Part shown: positions 1 through 6,493 of the stretch, in pieces
Position numbering within the stretch: position 1 is the stretch's first letter
Layout: every line of letters begins with the position of its first letter
From: Bacillota bacterium
Lineage (GTDB): Bacteria; Bacillota; Dehalobacteriia; UBA4068; UBA4997
DNA length: 8,410 nt
Assembly: GCA_017398165.1 (NCBI GenBank)
Contig: JAFQHB010000009.1
Coordinates: forward strand, 1 to 8,410
Direction: 5' to 3'
Translations under genes and position numbers: made by a program
The notes under the pieces: generated by a model
The model's database searches: none
What the model was told of the DNA's origin: nothing
Seen by the model: only the letters and a program-made list of their open reading frames with translations

Positions 1-58
1 CACCCTAAAAACTTACTATGTTTAAGAAAAACCTCATCAGTAAACTCAAACCGTAAAT
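1..58. other. AT-rich non-coding tail downstream of pgi
   Basis: GC falls to 31% (18 of 58 bases), against strongly GC-rich coding DNA next to it, which marks the 3' end of the operon. No reading frame of useful length is present. I find only a 4-bp CTTA/TAAG stem with A/T flanks, too weak to call a terminator; a real one may lie to the left of the window. Confidence 0.6.
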
Positions 59-77
59 TCAAGCCAAAAACTCAAAC
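42..77. repeat. 10-bp direct repeat straddling the pgi stop codon
   Basis: AAACTCAAAC on the plus strand occurs at 42-51 (downstream of pgi) and 68-77 (last codons of pgi), 26 bp apart. It could be a small duplication remnant or chance in a low-GC stretch. Confidence 0.3.
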
Positions 78-1606
78 AGCATCTCATCCGGCCTATCCCC
101 ACGGCAGGCTATCCCATTATCATTAGCCGCCAGATGCCGCAGGATATGCCACAAACGCCCGGTATCAGCGTATCCCAGCGCATCCGCCAGACCGGCTGCG
201 GTATAGCCCTGCCCGGGATGCTCCCGCAGCAATGCCACCGCCCGATTCTTCAGCGCTATCAATTCTCCGGCCGCCCGCTTGCCAAACTCCACCGCCGGCT
301 GATGATAGGCATTGATACCGACAAACGAGGCATAAAAACCGACCGCCCGCTCAAAAAGGGCAATCAGCATACCGATGTAATATGCCGAAACCTCCGGCAC
401 GGTGATGCACAGGCTGTTCTTGCCGTGATCGGCCAGCGCCCCGGCAGTACCCCACAAAAAAGCCTGCAGATAATCACCCGAGGTACTTTCCTCCCGCACG
501 ATGGGCGATGCCCCGGCACGATCGCGCAGCACCTCGATAAAGACCACCAGCACATTATCCGGCCCGGCCACCAGCTGCTGCACATAAGAATGCTGGTCGC
601 TCGAGCCTTTATTGCCCAGCACCGCCAGTCCCTGCTGCACCCGCCGCCCGGTCAGGTCAAATTCCTTGCCAAGCGATTCCATCACCAACTGCTGCAGATA
701 CTTGCTGAAAAGCTCCAGCCGATCCTTATACGGCAGCACCGCCATAGTAGTGCCGCCCACACCCCCGGCCGCCTGATACCACGCCAGTGCTAATTGCAGC
801 GCCGGGTTAGCGGCATACTCACGCCGGGTCAGCGCATCACAATCCGCAGCACCGGCCAGCAGCGCCCGGCAATCGACACCCTGCAGTGCCAGCGGCAGCA
901 AGCCCACCGCCGAAAGCACCGACGTACGCCCACCGACCCAATCCCACATCGGGAAAGCCGCCAGCCAGCGTCCGGCATCAGGCGCGGTATCAAAGGCACT
1001 GTTCTTCTGGGTGATGCGTACCGCATTGGCATAAAAATCCACCTGCCGTGCCGCAAAAAACTCTCTGGTCTCTATCAGGCCGTTCTGTGTTTCGATAGTA
1101 CCGCCGCTTTTGCTGATGACGATAACCATAGTCTCGGCCAATTCATCCGCCAGCGAGCCCAACACCGCATCCATACCATCCGGATCGGTATTATCAATAA
1201 AGTACAGACGCAGACCATCAGCCGCCTGCGGCAGCGCCCGCGATACAAAGACCGGCCCCAGGCTGGAGCCGCCGATACCGATGACCAGCGCATTACGGAA
1301 AGCCCTGCCCCCCGCGCCTGTGATATCACCACGGCGCACCGCCGCCGCGAAATCCAGCACATCTGCCGCTGTCCGGCGTATTTCCGCCGTGATAGCCGCA
1401 TCCGGCGCCAGCTCCGGCGCACGCAGCCAATAATGCCCGACCATCCGCTCCTCATCCGGGTTCGCGATAGCACCGGCCTCCAGCGCCTGCATATCCCGCA
1501 GCGCCGCCGCCAGCATATCCGCATTGGCCGCCGCATCCAGCGGCTGTACCATCCCGCCGAGATCCAGCGTCAGCCCACTCGCCGCATCAAAAAACATCTC
1601 CCGCAT
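59..1606 (-). CDS. pgi: Glucose-6-phosphate isomerase, long cyanobacterial/plastid-like type
   Basis: Interconverts glucose-6-P and fructose-6-P, linking gluconeogenesis and glycolysis to glycogen synthesis. From the ATG at 1606 it is 515 residues. Visible motifs are IANPDEERMVGHYWLR (47-62), GIGGSSLGP (110-118), SKSGGTIET (165-173, phosphate-binding loop), GGRTS (225-229), VMESLGKE (with Glu310), NKGSSDQHS (332-340, with catalytic His339) and GINAYHQPAVEFGK (430-443, with catalytic Lys443). The final 60 residues form an extra helical tail containing LWHILRHLAAND. The long form, the tail and many motif-level matches recall cyanobacterial and plastid Pgi rather than the roughly 450-residue Pgi of Bacillus; this is judged from memory of those families. 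The same frame extends 4 codons to a GTG at 1618, but that start has no spaced Shine-Dalgarno, whereas the ATG at 1606 has GGGGTGA 8 nt upstream. It is the last gene of the operon, 53 nt after the fusion. Ile codons are 15 ATC, 4 ATA and 2 ATT in the extended frame. Confidence 0.95.
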   Translation of the reverse strand: MREMFFDAASGLTLDLGGMVQPLDAAANADMLAAALRDMQALEAGAIANPDEERMVGHYWLRAPELAPDAAITAEIRRTAADVLDFAAAVRRGDITGAGGRAFRNALVIGIGGSSLGPVFVSRALPQAADGLRLYFIDNTDPDGMDAVLGSLADELAETMVIVISKSGGTIETQNGLIETREFFAARQVDFYANAVRITQKNSAFDTAPDAGRWLAAFPMWDWVGGRTSVLSAVGLLPLALQGVDCRALLAGAADCDALTRREYAANPALQLALAWYQAAGGVGGTTMAVLPYKDRLELFSKYLQQLVMESLGKEFDLTGRRVQQGLAVLGNKGSSDQHSYVQQLVAGPDNVLVVFIEVLRDRAGASPIVREESTSGDYLQAFLWGTAGALADHGKNSLCITVPEVSAYYIGMLIALFERAVGFYASFVGINAYHQPAVEFGKRAAGELIALKNRAVALLREHPGQGYTAAGLADALGYADTGRLWHILRHLAANDNGIACRGDRPDEMLFEFLA

Positions 1607-1614
1607 AGCGCAAT

Positions 1615-1621
1615 TCACCCC
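1615..1621 (-). promoter_or_regulatory. Shine-Dalgarno for pgi, deciding the ATG start at 1606
   Basis: On the minus strand GGGGTGA lies 8 nt before the ATG at 1606. Its GGTGA part matches the 16S anti-Shine-Dalgarno complement exactly. The alternative GTG at 1618 lies inside this element and has no comparable purine block at the right distance; GAGAGA is the nearest, and it sits too far upstream. The ATG at residue 4 of the chosen protein has GGGAG directly abutting it, which is too close. Confidence 0.6.
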
Positions 1622-1659
1622 ATTTGGTTTTCTCTCAATCTCTTTTGGTATATCTGTCG

Positions 1660-4600
1660 CTACCGCCCAACCTGCCGCATCTTCCCGACCAGACGGGCAG
1701 GCAAATCCTCAGAGAACTGTCGCCAATCCGCCCGCCAGTGCCAATTCCCATCCGGGATACCGGGCACATTCATTCGCGCTTCATCACCCAGACCCAGTAT
1801 ATCCTGCAGCGGCACGATGACCCACGGCGCAGCCGATTCATAAAGCCGTGCCATCACCTCTGCCGCCTCACGCATCGGCTCACGACTGCCGCTATCGGCC
1901 AGCCAACCTGCCAGTGTCTGATTATCGTGCGTGCCACTGTAAAGCACTCTGCCGTCCAGCCAGGCCGCATTCTCTCCCTGCAGCTCCTGCCCTGTGGCAA
2001 ATTGCCACACCGCCATACCGGGATAGCCCGTCAGCCGCAGCAAAGTGTAAACGTCCTCATCCAGCGTGCCGAGGTCCTCTGCCACCAGCGGCAGCCGCCC
2101 CAGTCGGCTCTCGATAAAGCGGAAGAACTCGCGCCCCGGGCCTTTCAGCCAATAGCCATCACGCGGCGCATCCCCCCGCGGCACAGCATAAAAAGCCGCA
2201 AAGCTGCGAAAATGATCCAGCCGCAGATAATCGTGATCGGCCAGCGCAAGCTGCAGACGCCGCAGCCACCAGCGGTAGCCGTCACGCCGCATAGCATCCC
2301 AATCATACAGCGGGTTGCCCCAATTCTGCCCCTCGGCCGAGAAATAATCCGGCGGCACACCGGCCCCTGCCAGCGGACGGCCGTCCGCATCCAGCAGGAA
2401 GAGATCACGATGCGCCCAGGTATCGGCACTGTCTGCCGCGGTATATACCGGCAAATCGCCTATTATCCGCACACCGCGGCTGTTGGCGTATTCACGCACA
2501 CCGCGCCACGCCCGCACAGCCGCAAACTGCCGGCGGCGGCAAGACTCCATCTCTGCGGCATATTGCCGCTGCAGCGCCGCCATATCGTGCCGGTCACGCT
2601 CCTGCTCCGGCCAATCCTGCCAGGCAGCACCGCCGTTTTTCTGCCGCAGTGTCTGATACAGCGCGAAATCATCCAGCCAGTCGGCGTTATCCCGGCAAAA
2701 CTCCCGATAGGCTGCCATATCACCGGGCGGCACACCGTCTGCCTCCAATGCTTCTGCGCCCAGCCCCTCGTGCCGTGCAAACACCGAAAGCGGCGAATAA
2801 GGCGAGAGGCTATCCCCCACCGGGCACAGCGGCAATATCTGCCACAGCTTCTGCCCGGCGGCCTGCAGCAGATCCACGAAACGCCGCGCCGCCGCCATCC
2901 AGCCACCGGCAGTCTGCGGCAGCGAGGTAACGTGACACAGCACACCCGCCGCCCGCTGCATCTGCGGTTTATCAGGTACCCGACGGCAGCAAAGCCACAG
3001 CTCGGCCGTCAGTCCCGGCAGCTCCGACGTCAATGCGCCCTGCTCCGGGTCAGCCGTCAGCTCGCGTCCGCTCAGCAATTCACGCGCATAGCAGCACCCC
3101 GCCAGCGGCAGGCTGATGCTGCGCGCCTCATCGCTGCGGTTGAGCAGCAGCCATATTTCCTCGCCGTTATCGTCTGTATCGTCGCCGCATTTATCATCGG
3201 CCGCCTGCCAGCGGCGGCAGGCATATACATCCTCATGCAATGCCAGCGGGCGGCATTCGCCGTCGATCAGCAGCGGGTATTCCTGCCGCAGCATCGCCAG
3301 CCGACGATACCACGCCAGCAGCTCGCCGTCCTCGCGCCCCCAGGGATAGGTGGCACGATTCAGCGGATCGGCAAAGCCCTGCACCCCGGCCTCATCGCCG
3401 TAGTAAATGCACGGCACGCCCGGCATCGCAAATTGCAGTGCCGCCAGCAGCTTAAGACGCCGCTTCGCCAGCTCCAGCTTATCAGACGGCAGGCGATAAG
3501 CCGCAGCAGCCGCCTCGCTGTCCGGCTCCGGCGCCTCGCCCAGTACCGTCAGCACCCGCGGCGTATCGTGCGTACCTGCCAGATTCAGCGCCGCCGCCAA
3601 AGCCGTGGGCGGGTAATTCTCCTGCAGCGCCAGCAGACGTGCCGCCAATCCTGCCGCCGACAGCCGCCCCAGCAGATGCTCTACCGCCGCCCGACGGAAA
3701 GGATAATTCATCACGCCATCCAGCCCGCCGCCCAGCAGATATTTGCGGCTCTCGCCATAGCTCTGCTTGTTGCTGGCGTCCTCCCAGACCTCGCCCAGTA
3801 TCAGCGCGTCCGGCTTTTCCTCCCGCGCGGCGGCACGCAGACCGCAGATAAAGCTGTCCGGCAGCTCATCCGCCACATCCAGCCGCCAGCCGGATGCACC
3901 CTCTCTCAGCCAGCGGCGCACCACGCTATCAGCACCGCCAAAGATGAAATCCCGGTAATCCGGTACATTCTCATCGACCTCCGGCAGTGTGCCCACACCC
4001 CACCAGCAGGCGTAATCATCGCGATCCGCGCCGAATTTATACCAGTGATGATACGGTGAATCCACCCCCTGATACGCGCCCCGGCCGGGGAAATTGGCGA
4101 ATTTATTGAAATACACGCTATCGGCGCCGGTATGGCTGAATACACCGTCCAGAATCAGACGGATGCCCAGCCGTGCCGCATCCGCCGCCAGCGCACGAAA
4201 CTCCGCCGCATCACCGAAGCTCGGGTCGATGCGGTGATAATCCGCAGTATCGTATTTATGATTGGATGTCGCCAGAAAGATCGGATTCAGATACACCGCC
4301 GATACTCCCAGACTCTTCAGGTAGAGCAGCTTGCCGCGGATACCCCGCAGATTGCCGCCCGCAAAAGGCCAGCGTATCACCTCGCCGCGCGGCCCGCGCC
4401 CATAGAAAGGCGTATCATACCAGCCCTGCTGCACCAGCCGTGTGCTGCCGCGCCAATCCGCAGGCAGCGCCGCCCGCTGCTGGCAATCCCACCAGTCATC
4501 CCCCCGGGCAAAGCGATCGGGGAATATCTGGTAGCATATCGCCCGCCGAAACCACTCCGGCACCTGCTGCGGCCGGTACACGGTGATCTGCCAGGAGGGA

Positions 4601-4944
4601 GGTTCAGACTGCCATATGTGCCCCGCACCGCCCGTACCGTCCCCGGCACAGCCGTAAAAGATCACGCCGCCGTCTGCCTGCCGCAGCAGGAAATAATACC
4701 ACAGCAGACCCGGCTCATCCGGCAGCGGCACATCGACAGCCCAGCGCACCATACCGTCGGGCAGTGCCTCCGCCTGCATCGGCAGCAGAGTTTCGCCCAC
4801 GCCATCCTGCCAGATACGCAGGCTGACCCCGCTGATCCCGCCGCCATCCCGTACATCCAGCGCCAGATGCACACTGCCGCCCACCGGCTGCGCCCCAAAA
4901 GGCCGCCGGTATGTATCCTGATGCGAATTATGCCGTACCTCCAA
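1660..4944 (-). CDS. malQ: Bifunctional GH13 amylase-family glycosidase / GH77 4-alpha-glucanotransferase fusion
   Basis: A 1,094-residue protein joining two complete enzyme modules, with no signal peptide seen, so probably cytoplasmic. Residues 1-125 form a beta-rich N-terminal domain in the position of a CBM34-like module. The GH13 barrel spans about 130-550: SNHKYDTADY (227-236), DGVFSH (266-271), LPEVDENVP (320-328), GWRLDVADE (352-360, nucleophile Asp356), GEVWE (384-388, acid/base Glu385) and THD (458-460, Asp460). This resembles the neopullulanase/cyclomaltodextrinase and GH13_39 groups, which act on alpha-1,4 and sometimes alpha-1,6 bonds. A beta domain to about 656 contains an Asp-rich insert (581-596). 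GH77 begins at RAAGVL (664): SPYSPLSVFA (714-723), PDYFSAEGQNWGNP (865-878), LRLDHFR (Asp910), AEDLG (Glu956), THDN (Asp1007) and RMNVPG (1057-1062). These three residues match the Asp293, Glu340 and Asp395 catalytic set of Thermus amylomaltase. The GH77 half is short for the family. The TTG start is supported by a good Shine-Dalgarno. Exact GH13 specificity is uncertain. Confidence 0.92.
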   Translation of the reverse strand: MEVRHNSHQDTYRRPFGAQPVGGSVHLALDVRDGGGISGVSLRIWQDGVGETLLPMQAEALPDGMVRWAVDVPLPDEPGLLWYYFLLRQADGGVIFYGCAGDGTGGAGHIWQSEPPSWQITVYRPQQVPEWFRRAICYQIFPDRFARGDDWWDCQQRAALPADWRGSTRLVQQGWYDTPFYGRGPRGEVIRWPFAGGNLRGIRGKLLYLKSLGVSAVYLNPIFLATSNHKYDTADYHRIDPSFGDAAEFRALAADAARLGIRLILDGVFSHTGADSVYFNKFANFPGRGAYQGVDSPYHHWYKFGADRDDYACWWGVGTLPEVDENVPDYRDFIFGGADSVVRRWLREGASGWRLDVADELPDSFICGLRAAAREEKPDALILGEVWEDASNKQSYGESRKYLLGGGLDGVMNYPFRRAAVEHLLGRLSAAGLAARLLALQENYPPTALAAALNLAGTHDTPRVLTVLGEAPEPDSEAAAAAYRLPSDKLELAKRRLKLLAALQFAMPGVPCIYYGDEAGVQGFADPLNRATYPWGREDGELLAWYRRLAMLRQEYPLLIDGECRPLALHEDVYACRRWQAADDKCGDDTDDNGEEIWLLLNRSDEARSISLPLAGCCYARELLSGRELTADPEQGALTSELPGLTAELWLCCRRVPDKPQMQRAAGVLCHVTSLPQTAGGWMAAARRFVDLLQAAGQKLWQILPLCPVGDSLSPYSPLSVFARHEGLGAEALEADGVPPGDMAAYREFCRDNADWLDDFALYQTLRQKNGGAAWQDWPEQERDRHDMAALQRQYAAEMESCRRRQFAAVRAWRGVREYANSRGVRIIGDLPVYTAADSADTWAHRDLFLLDADGRPLAGAGVPPDYFSAEGQNWGNPLYDWDAMRRDGYRWWLRRLQLALADHDYLRLDHFRSFAAFYAVPRGDAPRDGYWLKGPGREFFRFIESRLGRLPLVAEDLGTLDEDVYTLLRLTGYPGMAVWQFATGQELQGENAAWLDGRVLYSGTHDNQTLAGWLADSGSREPMREAAEVMARLYESAAPWVIVPLQDILGLGDEARMNVPGIPDGNWHWRADWRQFSEDLPARLVGKMRQVGR

Positions 4945-4951
4945 TGTGCCG

Positions 4952-4959
4952 CCACCTTT
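4952..4959 (-). promoter_or_regulatory. Shine-Dalgarno for the fusion gene, supporting a TTG start
   Basis: Minus-strand AAAGGTGG ends 7 nt before the TTG at 4944. The TTG is followed by GAG GTA CGG CAT, giving an N-terminus (MEVRHNSHQDTYRRPFGA) that looks like the natural beginning of this GH13 group. A GTG overlapping the Shine-Dalgarno is out of frame. A rare TTG start may keep translation of this large enzyme low, which is an inference. Confidence 0.65.
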
Positions 4960-5012
4960 CTGCCGTTTTTCGCCAAACTTATTCCTGGTTATCTGCCTGC
5001 CGCAGAACTGTA

Positions 5013-6464
5013 TTATTCCGCCAGCAGCCCCCGGTAAACGGCCGTGTACTCCCCGGCCGAGCGCTGCCAGCTATTATCCGTCGCCATCGCCTGCCCCGCC
5101 AGCCGCTGCCAATCCCCAGGCTGACGCCACAGCCGCAGCGCCGCCTGCAAAGTATACAGCAGCTCATGCGCGTTATAATTCGCAAAGCTGAAGCCATTAC
5201 CGCTGCCATCGGTGCAGTTATAAGGCTGCACGCTGTCTTTCAGGCCGCCTGTCTCGCGTACCACCGGCAGTGCGCCGTAGCGCATGGCGATCATCTGCGA
5301 AAGCCCGCACGGCTCAAACCGCGAGGGCATCAGCAGCATATCCGCCCCGGCATAAAACTGATGCGCCAGCGCATCGCTGAAAGTCAGGCTGCAGGCAAAC
5401 TTATCGGGCTGAGCGGCGGCAAAATGCCGGAAAGCCTGCTCGTAGTGCGGCTCGCCCACGCCCAGCACCGCCACCTGGATATCATACCCCAGCAGCTCCG
5501 GCAGGATATGCAGCAGCAGGTCGATGCCCTTTTGCTCGGTCAGGCGGCTCACCAGCACCGCCAGCGGCACGTCATCCCGCACGGCCAGCCCCAGCCGCTG
5601 CTGCAGCTCACGCTTGCACACCGCTTTGCCGGCCATATCCGCCGTGCTGAATTGCGCCGGGATCTGCGTATCGTGTGCCGGGTCATACTCTGCGGTGTTG
5701 ATGCCGTTTAATATGCCGCGCAGCACCCCCCGGCGGCGGCAGAATATCTCCTCCAGCCCCTCGCCGCAGGCCGGGGTGCATATTTCCTCGGCATAGGTGG
5801 GGCTCACCGTCAGCAGGCGGTCACTGTAGCACGCAGCACCGCGCAGGTAATTGATGCAGTCCCCGGTCATCAGCTGCCCACGGGCGGCGGCACTCTCGTG
5901 CAGACCCAGTATATCGCCCAGCACATCCCCGCCGAACACCCCCTGGAACTTCAGATTATGCACGCTGAATACTGTTTTCAGCCGGTCATAGCACGGCGCC
6001 TGCATATACTGCTCGCGCAGAAAGACAGGACACAGGGCGGTGTGCCAGTCGTTACAATGCAATATATCCGGGAAGAACCCCGGCAGATGCTGCAGAGCCT
6101 CCAGTATCGCCTTGGAGAAGAAAGCGATGCGCTCGGCATCATCACCGTAGCCATAGGGCTGCTCACGCTTAAAGTAATACTCGTTATCAATGAAATAATA
6201 GGTGACGCCCTGATGCACCAGCTCTTCTATACCGCAGTATTGCTGCCGCCAGCCCAGCGGCACGCAGAAATCCGCCACGTGCCGCAGCCGGGCCGCAAAG
6301 TCCGCATTCAGCGCCGCCAGTCTGGGCAGCATAACGCGCACATCAGCCCCTGCCCGCTGTAATGCTGCCGGCAGGCTGCCCGCCACATCGCCCAGACCGC
6401 CCGTTTTGAAAAACGGCGCCGCCTCAAAGCTGGCATATATCACCTTGTATTTCTCATCGCGCAT
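5013..6464 (-). CDS. glgA: Glycogen synthase (ADP-glucose type, GT5)
   Basis: Transfers glucose from ADP-glucose to the non-reducing end of an alpha-1,4-glucan; a cytoplasmic, retaining GT-B enzyme of family GT5. The 483-residue length is normal. Visible motifs are KTGGLGDV (20-27, the signature that binds ADP-glucose), HCNDWHT (136-142), SVHN with His170 (equivalent to E. coli His161), NGIN (253-256), SRLTEQKGIDLL (306-317, with the Arg and Lys that contact the diphosphate), PSRFEPCGL (380-388, with Glu384 equivalent to E. coli Glu377) and RETGGL (403-408). All key residues are present, so the enzyme should be active. The ATG at 6464 has a GGGGGA Shine-Dalgarno 7 nt upstream, and KTGGL lies at the usual distance from the start. 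It sits between glgD and the fusion gene, in the expected order for a Firmicutes glycogen operon. Its Ile codons are unusual for GC-rich DNA: 8 ATA, 8 ATC and 1 ATT by hand count. Confidence 0.97.
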   Translation of the reverse strand: MRDEKYKVIYASFEAAPFFKTGGLGDVAGSLPAALQRAGADVRVMLPRLAALNADFAARLRHVADFCVPLGWRQQYCGIEELVHQGVTYYFIDNEYYFKREQPYGYGDDAERIAFFSKAILEALQHLPGFFPDILHCNDWHTALCPVFLREQYMQAPCYDRLKTVFSVHNLKFQGVFGGDVLGDILGLHESAAARGQLMTGDCINYLRGAACYSDRLLTVSPTYAEEICTPACGEGLEEIFCRRRGVLRGILNGINTAEYDPAHDTQIPAQFSTADMAGKAVCKRELQQRLGLAVRDDVPLAVLVSRLTEQKGIDLLLHILPELLGYDIQVAVLGVGEPHYEQAFRHFAAAQPDKFACSLTFSDALAHQFYAGADMLLMPSRFEPCGLSQMIAMRYGALPVVRETGGLKDSVQPYNCTDGSGNGFSFANYNAHELLYTLQAALRLWRQPGDWQRLAGQAMATDNSWQRSAGEYTAVYRGLLAE

Positions 6465-6492
6465 TTTTATGTCCCCCGGTCTGCTTTTATGT
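6465..6492. repeat. 8-bp direct repeat flanking the glgA Shine-Dalgarno
   Basis: TTTTATGT on the plus strand (ACATAAAA on the coding strand) occurs at 6465-6472 and 6485-6492, a 20-bp period. It nearly fills the glgD-glgA gap. It may be chance in an AT-rich spacer, or it may keep the ribosome-binding site unstructured. Confidence 0.3.
6472..6477 (-). promoter_or_regulatory. G-run Shine-Dalgarno for glgA
   Basis: Minus-strand GGGGGA lies 7 nt before the glgA ATG, inside the 29-nt gap after glgD. It is flanked on both sides by copies of ACATAAAA. Confidence 0.6.
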
Positions 6493-6493
6493 A

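Noticed and set aside
12..26. CTTA/TAAG inverted repeat as a pgi terminator
   Set aside because: Only four base pairs, A/T-only apart from one G-C pair, and no GC-rich stem before a T-run on the minus strand. Too weak to call.
1616..1618. GTG at 1618 as the pgi start
   Set aside because: It lacks a properly spaced Shine-Dalgarno and itself overlaps the GGGGTGA that serves the ATG at 1606. It adds only four residues, so it is not excluded outright.
1619..1659. Promoter in the fusion/pgi gap
   Set aside because: The gap is AT-rich on the coding strand and a TTGGGC lies just upstream, but no -10-like box is found at about 17 nt spacing.
794..1843. Plus-strand open frame of 349 codons opposite pgi
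   Set aside because: Low-complexity Arg/Gln/Pro/Ile composition, no motif, and fully antisense to pgi; a codon-bias shadow. The frames at 134-793, 4132-5037, 4911-5711 and 6551-7690 were rejected for the same reason.
1624..4059. Plus-strand open frame of 811 codons opposite the fusion gene
   Set aside because: Its translation is Arg/Gln/Pro/His-rich with no domain, and it lies wholly antisense to a gene with intact catalytic motifs. Long stop-free antisense frames are expected in GC-rich DNA.
4945..5012. Terminator or promoter in the 68-nt glgA/fusion gap
   Set aside because: Only short CTGC/GCAG pairings and no T-run or clear promoter boxes are visible. It holds the fusion Shine-Dalgarno and nothing else I can support.
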